Shown piece after piece: positions 26,273-35,513 of a stretch of 64,000 nt of DNA; position 1 is the first letter of the stretch, and each line of letters opens with the position of its first letter. The stretch lies in assembly GCF_029525575.1 (NCBI RefSeq), contig NZ_JAPDIA010000008.1, positions 1,426,001-1,490,000 on the forward strand. The letters are read 5' to 3'. The notes under the pieces are model-generated. The model was not told where the DNA came from and searched no databases. It worked only from the letters and a program-made list of their open reading frames with translations. This stretch comes from Cohnella rhizosphaerae. GTDB taxonomy: Bacteria > Bacillota > Bacilli > Paenibacillales > Paenibacillaceae. The translations under genes were made by a program, and so were the position numbers.

Positions 26273-27948
26273 CGTGAATTCCTCCTGTTATCGAGCGCCT
26301 TCGGATCGACGACGATGCCGCATTTGGCGAGCGCCGACGCCGTTTCGCTTCGAATGCCGTACGTATTTTTGTTCGTATGCGCGCCAAGCGTGAGCTTGCC
26401 CTCGTCGATGCGCAGCCAGATACGCCTGTGATGCCAGTAGAAGCCCATCACGAGGCCGATCATCGAGATCGCCGCTCCTACCCATACGTATGGCATCGCC
26501 CGGTCGACCCGAACGTTCAGAAAAGTCGTATACTGCGAAAACGTCACGTTTTCCATTTTGCCGACCTCGAAATTGAAGCGGCCCGTATTGCTCCCGAGCT
26601 TTTTAAAGCTGTCGTTGATCTGCTGTTGAACGCCTTTGTCGGCCGCGCTCGGCATCGGGAAGTAGATGTACAGCTCTCCCTTTTCGTCGAGATCCGGGCC
26701 GGTGATCCGAAAGACGAAAGCGGGATTGTTGAAGTCTCGGGACTTGGTCATCGGACGGCCTTCCTCGTCGAGACCGAAGTCGGGATAGACGTCGTTCAGC
26801 GTCAGCGTATACGGACCAGCCTGCGATTTTTCCGCGGGGTCGTTCATTTTCAGGTCGAACGGCCCGTAGGATTGGTCGCCCTGGGCATCGAGCAGCATCG
26901 GCTTGACTTCGATGAGCCGGATCTTTTGCTCGAAGTTGTATTGGTACAGCTTCAGTCCCTTGTATTCGAGCGGCGAATTCACTTCGATGTCGTGCGATTG
27001 GACCTTCTCCAGCACGGGATCGTGCAGCGGGTCGTCGTCGCAGTATTGCGTACACGCATAAAGCGTCGCCTGCGTCTGGTACAACTTGGCGCGGAGCGTT
27101 CCCTTCAATTGCTCGGGCAGCTCTTCGTCCTTGTAGTAGTCGACGGTGAATTTGTCGTTGCCGACATAATAGTTCGTACCGGGAATCTGCTTGACCTGAT
27201 GCTCGTCGATGCTCACGTATTGATCCATATGCCAGGCCGGTACGCTTCGGCCGAGCACCGCCAGCAGGAAAAGAATCAATCCGATGTGGTTGATGTAAGG
27301 CCCCCAGCGGCTGAACCGATTTTTCTCGGCGAGCAGCGCGGTGCCCTCGGTCCATACGCGATAGCGCTTGCGCTTCAGCTGTGCCCCGAAGTCCGCGATC
27401 CACTTTTCGGCGTCTCCGGGAATATCGGTCTCGAGCACGGTCTGCTGGCGGGAGAGGAACGTCAGATGCTTGCGAACCTGCTGTTTGGACAGCGCCTTGT
27501 AGAGCGGCAGCACGCGGTCCAGGCTGCAGACGACGAGCGATGTGCCGATCATGACGAGCAGGCCGATGAACCACCAGGATTCGTACGTGCGGGACAAGCC
27601 TAACGTCTGGTAGATCGCGCCCCATGTGCCATACGTTTCTTTGTAAAACGCGGCCGGATCGTCGAGGTTGATAAAAGTGCTCTCTTGCGGGTAAATCGTG
27701 CCGATCGCCGCGCCGACCAAGGTGAGAATGATGAGCCAGATGGCGATCTTGACCGACGAAAAGAAGTTCCAGACGCGGTCGATGACGTCCGGATTCTGCT
27801 TCTGCGAACGCCTGGCCGCGCCGTCGTAGCGCATCTCCAGCGGCGAATCCAGCGGAAGGTCGTCCACCAGCGGCTTGCCGCAGGATTCGCAGAGCACGGT
27901 CCCCGTCGGATTCTGGTGACCGCACTCGCATTTGGTATTCTGTATCAA
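26269..27948 (-). CDS. resB: ResB cytochrome c maturation protein
   Basis: ResB (Ccs1) partners ResC in haem delivery. The 559-aa protein begins with a zinc-ribbon-like segment with two CxxC-type cysteine pairs (CECGHQ and CESCGK, residues 7-23), has three membrane spans in the N-terminal part (about 62-85, 121-140, 217-235), a large external domain and a final span near 500. The cysteine-rich extension is odd compared with many ResB proteins and could bind zinc. Overlaps resC by four bases. Confidence 0.93.
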   Translation of the reverse strand: MIQNTKCECGHQNPTGTVLCESCGKPLVDDLPLDSPLEMRYDGAARRSQKQNPDVIDRVWNFFSSVKIAIWLIILTLVGAAIGTIYPQESTFINLDDPAAFYKETYGTWGAIYQTLGLSRTYESWWFIGLLVMIGTSLVVCSLDRVLPLYKALSKQQVRKHLTFLSRQQTVLETDIPGDAEKWIADFGAQLKRKRYRVWTEGTALLAEKNRFSRWGPYINHIGLILFLLAVLGRSVPAWHMDQYVSIDEHQVKQIPGTNYYVGNDKFTVDYYKDEELPEQLKGTLRAKLYQTQATLYACTQYCDDDPLHDPVLEKVQSHDIEVNSPLEYKGLKLYQYNFEQKIRLIEVKPMLLDAQGDQSYGPFDLKMNDPAEKSQAGPYTLTLNDVYPDFGLDEEGRPMTKSRDFNNPAFVFRITGPDLDEKGELYIYFPMPSAADKGVQQQINDSFKKLGSNTGRFNFEVGKMENVTFSQYTTFLNVRVDRAMPYVWVGAAISMIGLVMGFYWHHRRIWLRIDEGKLTLGAHTNKNTYGIRSETASALAKCGIVVDPKALDNRRNSR

Positions 27949-27972
27949 CTCTTGCTGCCTCCTGTCAGAGCC

Positions 27973-28503
27973 CTAATCCTTGCCGAGCAGCAGCGCGATG
28001 CGGGATTCGATCGTCTCCTCGCTCATCGGACCGCCGATGACGATATCCTGAATCTTGCCGTCGGCCGAAATAAAAAAAGTGGTCGGATACTGCTTCAGGC
28101 CGTATTTGCGTTCGGTCTTTTTGTTTTTGTCGAGCAGAACGGGAAAATCGATATCGTAAGACCTGAGGAAGCTGCCGACGCTGACGCGGTCCTCGCTCAG
28201 ATTGATGCCGACCAGCTGGACGCCCTGCGCCTTCCATTTGTCGTACTGGGCTTGAAGCGCCGGCATCTCATTGCGGCACGGCGGGCAGAACGTGCCCCAG
28301 AAGTTGACCACGAGCGGCTTGCCCCGGTACGATTCGAGACTGTGCGTCTGGCCGTCGAGGCCGAGCAAATCGAACGCGGGCGCAGCGCTTCCGGGTTTAA
28401 GCGCTTTATTGGGCGTCAGAAATGACTGGCCGATCGCGTATCCGCCGACAAGCAGCACGACGGCCAGGATGATGTATTGAATCGGTTTGCGATAACGCTT
28501 CAC
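27973..28503 (-). CDS. resA: ResA thiol-disulfide oxidoreductase
   Basis: ResA is a membrane-tethered thioredoxin-fold protein that reduces the apocytochrome c haem-binding cysteines outside the membrane. From GTG 28503 the 176-aa protein has a signal anchor (about 9-27) and the active site FWGTFCPPCRNEMP (CxxC). Length agrees with B. subtilis ResA (179 aa); the upstream ATG at 28587 would add an unlikely basic extension. It heads the resA-resB-resC-resD-resE unit. Confidence 0.93.
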   Translation of the reverse strand: MKRYRKPIQYIILAVVLLVGGYAIGQSFLTPNKALKPGSAAPAFDLLGLDGQTHSLESYRGKPLVVNFWGTFCPPCRNEMPALQAQYDKWKAQGVQLVGINLSEDRVSVGSFLRSYDIDFPVLLDKNKKTERKYGLKQYPTTFFISADGKIQDIVIGGPMSEETIESRIALLLGKD

Positions 28504-28635
28504 TTTGTCACCACCGGCGTCTTTTGTTCCATTATAGCGAAAATACCGGATTCGCAGGCAGGCGCCCGGAGCTCCGGTTTTGAACATTGTGTGACACGCG
28601 ATGACATGTTTGTGTCCCGCGCTTGAAGTGCCGCC

Positions 28636-29376
28636 TTACCCTCCGCGTTCCGCTTTTTTCGCGGCGTCGCGCAGCGACTGGACCTCGGCCTCCGACAGCT
28701 TGCGGTATTTGCCGCGCTGCAGGTTGTCCAGCGTGAGTCCGCCGAACGATACCCGCTTCAGCCGGATGACCGGATGATGGATCGCCTCGAACATCCGCCT
28801 CACCTGGCGGTTGCGCCCTTCGCGGATCGTGATCGAGATCGTCGCTTGGTTGCTTTCCGGATCGACGTCGTGATATTCGATCTCGGCAGGCGCCGTCATG
28901 CCGTCCTCAAGCTTGATCCCCTTCTGGAGCTTGTCCAGCGCGTCGCCGTGCGGCACCCGCTCGACGGTCGCCAGGTACGTCTTCGCCACGTGATGTCTCG
29001 GATGGGTGAGCAGGTTGGCGAGTTCGCCGTCGTTCGTTAGCAACAGCAGACCCTCGGTATCGTAGTCGAGCCTGCCGACGGGGTAGACGCGTTCCTTGAC
29101 CCCTTTAAGAAAGTCGGTCACGACCGTGCGGCCCTTTTCGTCGTGCATGCTCGTGATGACGCCTTTGGGCTTATTGAACAGCAAGTAAAGCTTGCTCTCG
29201 GATTTGATCTTTTTTCCGTTCACCGCGATCGCGTCCTTGACCGGATCGGCCTTGACGCCGAGCGCCTTGACCACTTCGCCGTTAACCGTCACCTTGCCGG
29301 CCGCGATGAGCTCCTCGCATTTGCGTCTGGATGCGACGCCTGCGTTCGCGAGTATTTTCTGCAATCGTTCTTCCAC
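28636..29376 (-). CDS. rluB: Pseudouridine synthase RluB (YpuL type)
   Basis: A 246-aa enzyme that modifies 23S rRNA. It has an N-terminal S4 RNA-binding domain (ERLQKILANAGVASRRKCEELI) and the RsuA/RluB-family catalytic motif GRLDYDTEGLLLLTNDGEL near residue 101 with the catalytic Asp. Position between resA and the spm/dacB genes equals B. subtilis. Confidence 0.95.
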   Translation of the reverse strand: MEERLQKILANAGVASRRKCEELIAAGKVTVNGEVVKALGVKADPVKDAIAVNGKKIKSESKLYLLFNKPKGVITSMHDEKGRTVVTDFLKGVKERVYPVGRLDYDTEGLLLLTNDGELANLLTHPRHHVAKTYLATVERVPHGDALDKLQKGIKLEDGMTAPAEIEYHDVDPESNQATISITIREGRNRQVRRMFEAIHHPVIRLKRVSFGGLTLDNLQRGKYRKLSEAEVQSLRDAAKKAERGG

Positions 29377-29456
29377 TGATGGTTCACCTCACCCCCCATC
29401 ATACTCCGATGGCGGGAATTGCACAACTTGGGCGGAGAATCCTGAAGGAGGGCGCG

Positions 29457-29988
29457 TTAAAAAAAGGAGCCAGCATGCGAACACGGCCGCGAAAAAGCCG
29501 ACCGCGTCGGAAAACAGGCCGACCTTGAGCGCGTACCGGGCGTTGCGGATGCCGACGGCGCCGAAGTACACCGTTACGACGTACAGCGTCGTGTCGGTGC
29601 TGCCCTGGACGACGGAAGCGATCCGGCCGATCAAAGAGTCCGGACCGTAGGTTTTGATGAGGTCGGTCGCAAAAGCGAGCGAGCCCGCGCCCGTAATCGG
29701 ACGAAGCAGCCCGAGCGGAAGCACTTCGGCGGGGATGCCGAGCGAACTGAACAAAGGGGCGATCCAGCCGATCAGCAAATCCATCGCGCCGGAGGCGCGA
29801 AACATGCTGATGGCGGTCATCATGCCGACGAGGTGGGGAATGATGGCGACGGCCGTCTGGAAGCCGTCCTTGGCGCCGTCGACGAACGTTTCGTACACAG
29901 GCACCTTGCGGAATGCGGCGACGAGCGGGATCAGGACGATAAACATGGGGATCGCCCAGGCGGAGAGCGCGTGCAAGGCGGCAACCAT
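29457..29988 (-). CDS. spmB: Spore maturation protein SpmB (probable frame break near 29459-29465)
   Basis: SpmA and SpmB are needed for proper spore core dehydration. The protein has several membrane spans and the family sequence AIIPHLVGMMTAISMFRASGA and GAGSLAFATDLIKTYGPDS. As given, the frame runs through to 29389 (199 aa) with a non-hydrophobic tail. A run of seven T on the coding strand lies exactly where six would give WLLF followed by TAA at 29457, matching the usual 178-aa length. The shorter end is preferred. Confidence 0.88.
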
Positions 29989-30030
29989 AGCGAACGCTCC
30001 TTTCTCCCTCGAATCTGGAAACTTGACGCG

Positions 30031-30684
30031 CTAAAACGATGCCGGCGGCCCGGCCGCATGACGGCCCGGCGCCGCTGTCGACGGCGGTTGCACCGGCGGC
30101 GCCCCGCGCTTTTCACGGCGGCGGTACCAGCGATCGGCTAAGATGGCGGCTCCGGTCGAGATGGCCGTCGCGAGCAACGTCGGTCCGATGATATCGGCAG
30201 GGTGCGCCGAGCCGAAGTTCATGCGGATCGCGATCAGCGTCGTCGGCACGATCGTGATGCTCGCCGTGTTGAGCGCCAGCAGCGTGCACATCGCCGGCGT
30301 CGCCACCGCCGGATTCGAATTGAGCTTCTGGAGCTCCTGCATGGCGCGGATGCCCATCGGGGTGGCGGCATTGCCGAGCCCGAGCAGGTTGGCGCTCATG
30401 TTGGACAATATGTAGCCGAGCGCGGGATGATCCTTCGGCACGTCGGGGAACAACCAACGTACGACGGGCGCCATCAGCAGCGACAAGCGCCGCACGATGC
30501 CGGAAGCTTCGGCGATTTTCATCAGTCCCATCCAGAATACGAGAATGCTGATCAAGCCGAAGCATACGGTGACGCCCGTCTGCGCGCCTGAAAAAGCGGC
30601 TTCGGTCACCTGCTGGACGCGGCCGTTGACAGCGCCGAAGAGGACGCTGAGCCCGATCATCCCGAGCCAGATCCAGTTGACCAT
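30031..30684 (-). CDS. spmA: Spore maturation protein SpmA
   Basis: A polytopic membrane protein acting with SpmB in spore core dehydration. ATG 30684 has GAAGGAGG at good spacing and gives 217 aa; motifs include MGLMKIAEASGIVRRLS and SNMSANLLGLGNAATPMGI, characteristic of the SpmA/nucleoside-recognition fold. An apparent in-frame fusion with dacB upstream arises only because dacB is frame-broken. The C terminus carries a proline-rich extension beyond the B. subtilis protein. Confidence 0.93.
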   Translation of the reverse strand: MVNWIWLGMIGLSVLFGAVNGRVQQVTEAAFSGAQTGVTVCFGLISILVFWMGLMKIAEASGIVRRLSLLMAPVVRWLFPDVPKDHPALGYILSNMSANLLGLGNAATPMGIRAMQELQKLNSNPAVATPAMCTLLALNTASITIVPTTLIAIRMNFGSAHPADIIGPTLLATAISTGAAILADRWYRRREKRGAPPVQPPSTAAPGRHAAGPPASF

Positions 30685-30713
30685 AAGACCGCCTCCTTCA
30701 TGAGGGTTGTCGC

Positions 30714-31852
30714 TTACGGCGACGGCGTAAGCGGCAGCAGCTCGACGGCGCCGATCGGCGCTCCGTTTAACCGATACGTCAGCCTTCCCCCGGTAGCCGA
30801 GCTTGTAATCGGTCGTATCGGGGCCATACAGATCGACGCGCCGATCGACCTTTTCCCGCTCGCCTGCCGCGAACGGATAACACAGCGTCGATGCGGCTGC
30901 GAACGGATAATCGAGCACCGCGTCGCCCTTGGCGACCAGTTGCTCCGTCCGGTACGCGGCAAAGCCGTAGTCGAGCAGCTTGGCATGGTCGTTCCAGTCG
31001 TTCCCGTCGTTCAGCGTCACGGCCGCCAGCTGCCTGCCGCCCCGCGTCGCGGAGCTGACGAGCGTTCGCAGCGCCTGCTTCGTATAACCCGTCTTGACGC
31101 CGTCAGCGCCTTCGTATAATTGAAGCATTTTATTTTTGTTGACCCATTTATAATCCCAATCCTCGCCTGGATTCGGCGCCGTCTTCACCTTCGTGCCGAC
31201 GATCTCCCTGAAGGTCGGGTCGTGCAGCGCGTAGGCCGCGAGCTTCGCCATATCGTTCGCGCTGGCGTAATGGCCTTTTTTGATCCAGTCCGCTCGGATT
31301 GGCGAAGCGGCTGTTCGTCATGCCGATCTCCTCGGCTTTGGCATTCATTAAAAACACGAAGCCGTCCTGCGAGCCGCCGACATGCTCGGCGATCGCCGTC
31401 GCGGCGTCGTTGCCCGAACGCAGCATAAGCCCGTACAGCATGTCCTTCAGCTTCATTTTTTCGCCGACCTTCAAATAGATCGACGAACCTTCCTTGCCCG
31501 CCGCCCGGCTGCTGACCGTCACGATGCCGTCCAGATCGCCGCGCTCGATCGCGATGATCGCGGTCATGATCTTGGTCGTGCTCGCGATCAGCATCGGCTC
31601 GTCGCCGCGGCTGCTGTAGAGCAGCCGGCCGCTCGTCACGTCGATCAGCGCGGCAGCCTTCGCATGGGTCGCGGGCTTGCCGGGCTCCGACTGCGCCGGC
31701 ACGGCAGGCGATGGCAGCGCGCCGTTCATCGCTGCCAATGAAGCGGCTGCCGTCGACAGATTCGGCGTTAGGAACAAAGTCAGCGCGGCTGTCGCCACGG
31801 TCGCGATCGTCCTGAGGCGCGAGCGGCCGCGAATTTTCGTTTGAGCTTGCAT
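30714..31852 (-). CDS. dacB: D-alanyl-D-alanine carboxypeptidase DacB (two frame breaks)
   Basis: DacB (PBP5*) trims cortex peptidoglycan peptides in the mother cell. The start at ATG 31852 has GGAGGAAACC upstream and a signal peptide follows (ALTLFLTPNLSTAAASLA). Motifs: S-x-x-K in IASTTKIMTA, SGN in LRSGNDAATA, KTG in DGVKTGYT. Breaks occur at 31276-31281 (six T on plus; five restores LDQKGHYASANDMAKL) and 30787-30791 (five C on plus; four restores GRLTYRLNGAPIG). The repaired length is about 378 aa, like B. subtilis (382). A sigma-E promoter precedes it. Confidence 0.93.
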
Positions 31853-31899
31853 CAACGGTTTCCTCCCTGCGGGCTTGCTTGTCTGCCAACCGTCTCTCC

Positions 31900-31928
31900 A
31901 TTGTATGCGGGCATGTCCGCGCTTATGC
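31900..31928 (-). promoter_or_regulatory. Sigma-E type promoter of dacB-spmA-spmB
   Basis: Minus-strand -10 CATACAAT (31900-31907) and -35 GCATAAG (31922-31928) with 14 bases between. The -10 is identical to that of spoIVA in this window; B. subtilis dacB is sigma-E controlled. Confidence 0.65.
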
Positions 31929-31951
31929 GGCCGCCCCAATGCTTGTTCGCA

Positions 31952-31999
31952 TAGAAAGAAGCGCAAGGCGGACGCCCGGTTCGGGCAAGCCTTGCGCTC
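31952..31999 (-). terminator. Intrinsic terminator of ytfJ
   Basis: Minus-strand hairpin AGCGCAAGGC...GCCTTGCGCT with inner GCCCG/CGGGC pairing, followed by TCTTTCT, about 30 bases after the ytfJ stop. Confidence 0.8.
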
Positions 32000-32029
32000 A
32001 TTTTCGCCGCTTGCGCGCGCGCAGGGGGC

Positions 32030-32518
32030 TCAGTGCGAGTTGCGATCGGGATCGGTCGGCATCGGTGCGATGCGGCGATCCTCGATCAGCTCGTCCTTTT
32101 CGCCGCGGAACATGCGCTGCAGCTTGTCGACCCATGTCGGCGCGGCATCGATCAGCCGTTCGAACAGATGCGTCTGATTGTCAAGCGGCACGACCTTGAC
32201 GCCTTGCGCGCCGACGACGAGAAACGCGATCGGACTGATCGATACGCCGCCCCCGCTGCCGCCGCCGAACGGCATTTGCACGCTTGCGTTGTGGCCGCCT
32301 TCCTGCTGATTTTGACCTTGCTTGCGCTTGCCTTGCTCGTCCATGCCCTGAAATTCGGAGCCGCCGGCCGCGAATCCGAAGCCGACTTTGCTGATCGGCA
32401 GGATGACGCTTCCGTCCGGCGTCTGAACGGGCTCGCCGACGATCGTGTTGACGTCGACCATTTCCTTGATGTTTTCCATTGCGGTCTGCATCAAGCCCTG
32501 AATCGGATGTTCGGACAT
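32030..32518 (-). CDS. ytfJ: GerW family sporulation protein YtfJ
   Basis: A 162-aa soluble protein made in the forespore, needed for spore germination in some bacilli. It has the family core MVDVNTIVGEP, VILPISKVGFGFAAGGSEF and a glycine-rich segment GGGSGGGVSISPIAFLVV. Length and motif order fit YtfJ (GerW). The ytfI-like gene lies upstream, as in B. subtilis. Confidence 0.93.
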   Translation of the reverse strand: MSEHPIQGLMQTAMENIKEMVDVNTIVGEPVQTPDGSVILPISKVGFGFAAGGSEFQGMDEQGKRKQGQNQQEGGHNASVQMPFGGGSGGGVSISPIAFLVVGAQGVKVVPLDNQTHLFERLIDAAPTWVDKLQRMFRGEKDELIEDRRIAPMPTDPDRNSH

Positions 32519-32657
32519 GCGCTTGCTCGCCTCCTATGCGTTATGCTGCGCGGCATTCGGATAAATGAAGCCTTCCGCCAGCTATAGGTTAACCTTCGCC
32601 GGCGCGGAATATGTAATCCGGAAACCTGGTTTCGCGTCCAAACCATGCAGCGTTCCA

Positions 32658-33359
32658 CTACGTCCGGGTCGCTTGCGTCGGCACCGAACGCCAATCCCGG
32701 TATGCTTTGCGAAGCGCGGAACCGTAATGCAGACGCGGCAGCAGCCTCAGCGCGTGCGCGAGAACGGCACCAGCCCGTATGCGAAAATCCGCTTCCCAGA
32801 CGACAGACAATTCGACGCCGGCGTAAACGGGCTTCACCTGGCCGTGCGGACGCGTTTTCAGCCGGAAGAAGCGGTCCAGCGCGCCGGTCGCGATGCCCAT
32901 GAACGTCCAGCAGAGCCCCGTCGCTACCGCGGTCGATGCCGCGTCTCCCGTCCCGATCCGGATATCCATCCGATAGCGCGTGCATTCGATTTTCCGAAGC
33001 CCGTCGAACATCCAGCCCTTCAGCTCCCGCACGGAGACGAGCATTTCCCTCACGGCGAGCCTTAGTCTTTGCAAGCCTCTCAGATTGATCAGCCGCTTCC
33101 CCGTCTTGGGAGCCGTTTGCCCCGCGCCCGTCGCTTCCGTCTGCTCCTTCACATGATAGGACAGTCCGGTTTTCGAAATTTGGATCGTTGGGACTTCGAC
33201 GTGAATCCGGAACAGTCCGAACAGGGCGTGCACGATCACGATGAGCTGGTCCAGCTTGCCGCTGCGGGAATACCTGATCCGGAAGCGGACGAAGGACGAG
33301 CATGCGGCGACGACGGCGGACAGGAGACATGCCGCCGCGGCCCAATACCAAAAAACCAT
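32658..33359 (-). CDS. ytfI: YtfI-like DUF2953 membrane-associated protein
   Basis: A 233-aa protein with an N-terminal membrane span (about 3-21), FRIRYSRSGKLDQLIV typical of DUF2953, a basic middle part and a second hydrophobic segment (about 143-160). It is coupled by position with ytfJ, as in many spore formers. Function unknown; presumed sporulation protein. Confidence 0.8.
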   Translation of the reverse strand: MVFWYWAAAACLLSAVVAACSSFVRFRIRYSRSGKLDQLIVIVHALFGLFRIHVEVPTIQISKTGLSYHVKEQTEATGAGQTAPKTGKRLINLRGLQRLRLAVREMLVSVRELKGWMFDGLRKIECTRYRMDIRIGTGDAASTAVATGLCWTFMGIATGALDRFFRLKTRPHGQVKPVYAGVELSVVWEADFRIRAGAVLAHALRLLPRLHYGSALRKAYRDWRSVPTQATRT

Positions 33360-33424
33360 ACGCTCCCCGCCTTTCGCATGGGGATAGTATGGCCTTGGCG
33401 CATGGGATCATGCGCATCGTACGT

Positions 33425-34158
33425 TTAGAATTCCCAGTCGTCGGACTTCGGCGCAGGCGCCGTCGTACGCGCTTCCTCATCGTCTTCGTCCGCGCGGATT
33501 CGATCCGCCGTCGGCGCTTCGTCGTCTTCGTCGGACGGCAATCCTTCAAGCAGCGCGCGATCCAGGTCGTCGAGCGACAACTGTCGGCCTTCGATGCGCT
33601 CGAACAGCATCCGCGTGCGCTCCTCCATGTCTTCGTCCGCATCGGCCGAGACGACGGGATCGGGCAGATCTTCGATGCCCGACAAGCCGAAGTAGTCGAG
33701 AAACGCTTTGGTCGTGCCGTACAGGATCGGACGGCCGATCTGCTCCGCGCGGCCGACCTCTTCGATCAAATCTTTGGCGACCAGCGTCTGCAGGGGTCTC
33801 TCGGCCTTGACGCCCCGGATCTCTTCGATCTCGACGCGCGTGATCGGTTGGCGGTAAGCGACGATGGACAGCGTCTCGAGCGCCGCCTGCGAGAGCGGCG
33901 TGCGCGCCGGCGAATAGGCGAGCTTTTCGAAGTAAGCCGTATGCTCGGGCGCGGTCGTGAGCCGGTACGTGCCCGCGATTTCCGCGATGCGTATGCCGCG
34001 TTTGCGCCGGGTAAGATCTTTCTGAAGATCTTTGACGATGTCGGTGACGACGTCGCCGTCCACCTCGACGATTTCCGCGATCGTTTTTTCGTGAGCCCGT
34101 CTTCTCCCGCGACGAACAGCAGCCCTTCAAGTACCGATTTCAAGGTCGAATAATCCAT
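33425..34158 (-). CDS. scpB: ScpB, condensin accessory protein (frame break near 34084-34089)
   Basis: ScpB dimerises and binds ScpA to form the SMC-ScpAB condensin. From ATG 34158 (MDYSTLKSVLEGLLFVAGEDGLT) the frame breaks in six A on the coding strand; seven would give TKKTIAEIVEVDGDVV and join the long second part, containing the two winged-helix domains (TAPEHTAYF, LSQAALETLSIVAYRQPITR, LIEEVGRAEQIGRPILYGTT). The C-terminal tail (about 80 residues, strongly acidic) is longer than in B. subtilis ScpB (197 aa). Overlaps scpA by 32 bases. Confidence 0.9.
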
Positions 34159-34939
34159 CGTCGTCGGCCTCCCTTCCCGTCCACGTCAGCACGATCTCGT
34201 CGAACAGTCCGCTCTGGTGGCAGCTGACCCAGCGACGCTTCATAAGCTCCAGCACAGCCAAAAACGTGGCTACGATCTCCTCGCGCACCGGCGAATCGCC
34301 GATGAGCTGGGAAAACATCACCTTCGCTTGTCCGGCTTCGCCGCGCGATTTGAGCACCGACATGATGTCGCGGATTCGATCCTTCACGGAGATCTCGTCC
34401 CGTTGAATGGCCGATATCCGGTTTCTGCCGGCCGCCCGCCTCAGCGCCTTGCGAAACGCGCGGACCAAATCGTCGACGTGCAGCCCTTCGACCGGATTGC
34501 GCTTCACGGAAGGCTCGAACGGCGACAGGTCGTAAGGCTCGCGCGTGAAAACCAGGCTGCGTTCGAGCTCGTGCTCGCGCAGCTGGCCGGCGATCGCCTT
34601 GTATTTGCGGTATTCGATCAGCTTGCGGATGAGCTCCTCGCGCGGATCCTCGCCGAAGTCGTCGGATTCCGTCAGCCAAGGCTCGTCCGTAACCGGCGGC
34701 TTGGGCAGCAGTTGCCTGCTTTTCATCGACAGCAGCGTGGCGGCCATCACGAGAAATTCGCTCGTCACGTCCAGCTCCAGCTCGGTCATCGCCTCGAGAT
34801 AGGACATATATTGATCGGTAATGTCGCTGATCGAGATATCTTCGATGGCGATCTCCGCTTTGTCGATCAGATGGAGCAGCAGATCGAGCGGGCCTTCGAA
34901 CGATTCAAGCTTGTATAACACGGTCGTGCCGATGTTCAA
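34127..34939 (-). CDS. scpA: ScpA, condensin kleisin subunit
   Basis: ScpA bridges SMC heads and ScpB. The 270-aa kleisin begins KLESFEGPLDLLLHLIDKAEI, continues ISDITDQYMSYLEAM and has the typical C-terminal winged helix ATFLAVLELMKRRWVSC. Length matches the family. The gene overlaps scpB by 32 bases in a different frame, a strong sign of coupled expression. Confidence 0.95.
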   Translation of the reverse strand: MNIGTTVLYKLESFEGPLDLLLHLIDKAEIAIEDISISDITDQYMSYLEAMTELELDVTSEFLVMAATLLSMKSRQLLPKPPVTDEPWLTESDDFGEDPREELIRKLIEYRKYKAIAGQLREHELERSLVFTREPYDLSPFEPSVKRNPVEGLHVDDLVRAFRKALRRAAGRNRISAIQRDEISVKDRIRDIMSVLKSRGEAGQAKVMFSQLIGDSPVREEIVATFLAVLELMKRRWVSCHQSGLFDEIVLTWTGREADDDGLFDLEIGT

Positions 34940-35036
34940 TCACCCTTCCCAGCGTTCAAGCGATGCCCCGGACAGCGTCGAAGACGGCGTATCGCCACGC
35001 CGCCTTCATCGGCTTCCGGCCTTCGGGACCGAGCGA

Positions 35037-35507
35037 TCAGCCTTGCAGCGCCCGGGTCAGGTTGGCCATTTCGATCGCCGTCGCCGCCGCTTCCCAGCCC
35101 TTGTTGCCCGCTTTGGTGCCTGCGCGTTCGATCGCTTGCTCGATGCTGTCGACGGTCAGCACGCCAAATACCGTCGGGACGCCCGTCTTCAGTCCGACCG
35201 CGGCGACGCCCTTGGCGGCTTCGTTGCACACATAATCGAAATGCGGCGTCGAGCCGCGGATGACGGCGCCGAGCGTGATGACCGCGTCATACTTCCCGCT
35301 CTCGGCCATTTTTTGCGCGATCAGCGGAATCTCGAATGCGCCCGGCACCCAGGCGACCTCGACCTCGTGATCCTCCGCGCCGTGGCGCTTGAACGCGTCG
35401 AGCGCGCCGCTCAGCAGCTTGGAAGAGATAAACTCGTTGAAGCGCCCTACGACGACGCCGTATTTTAACCCCTGGGAGATGAGATTGCCTTCATATACGA
35501 ATGCCAT
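35037..35507 (-). CDS. ribH: 6,7-dimethyl-8-ribityllumazine synthase
   Basis: RibH condenses 3,4-dihydroxybutanone-4-phosphate with the ribitylamino-pyrimidine to make lumazine. The 156-aa protein shows VVGRFNEFI, VPGAFEIPLIAQKMA, TLGAVIRGSTPHFDYV (with catalytic His) and FGVLTVDSIEQAIERAG. Its place downstream of ribBA is standard. Confidence 0.96.
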   Translation of the reverse strand: MAFVYEGNLISQGLKYGVVVGRFNEFISSKLLSGALDAFKRHGAEDHEVEVAWVPGAFEIPLIAQKMAESGKYDAVITLGAVIRGSTPHFDYVCNEAAKGVAAVGLKTGVPTVFGVLTVDSIEQAIERAGTKAGNKGWEAAATAIEMANLTRALQG

Positions 35508-35513
35508 ATACTT

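Noticed and set aside
25031..27603. Long plus-strand frames of 466 and 408 codons opposite resC and resB
   Set aside because: Antisense shadows of clearly coding resC and resB; Arg/Asp-rich composition without motifs.
30031..31251. Apparent fusion of DacB C-terminal sequence with SpmA in one open frame
   Set aside because: spmA has its own ATG 30684 with GAAGGAGG. The fusion exists only because a homopolymer break in dacB (30787-30791) pushes the frame through the dacB stop.
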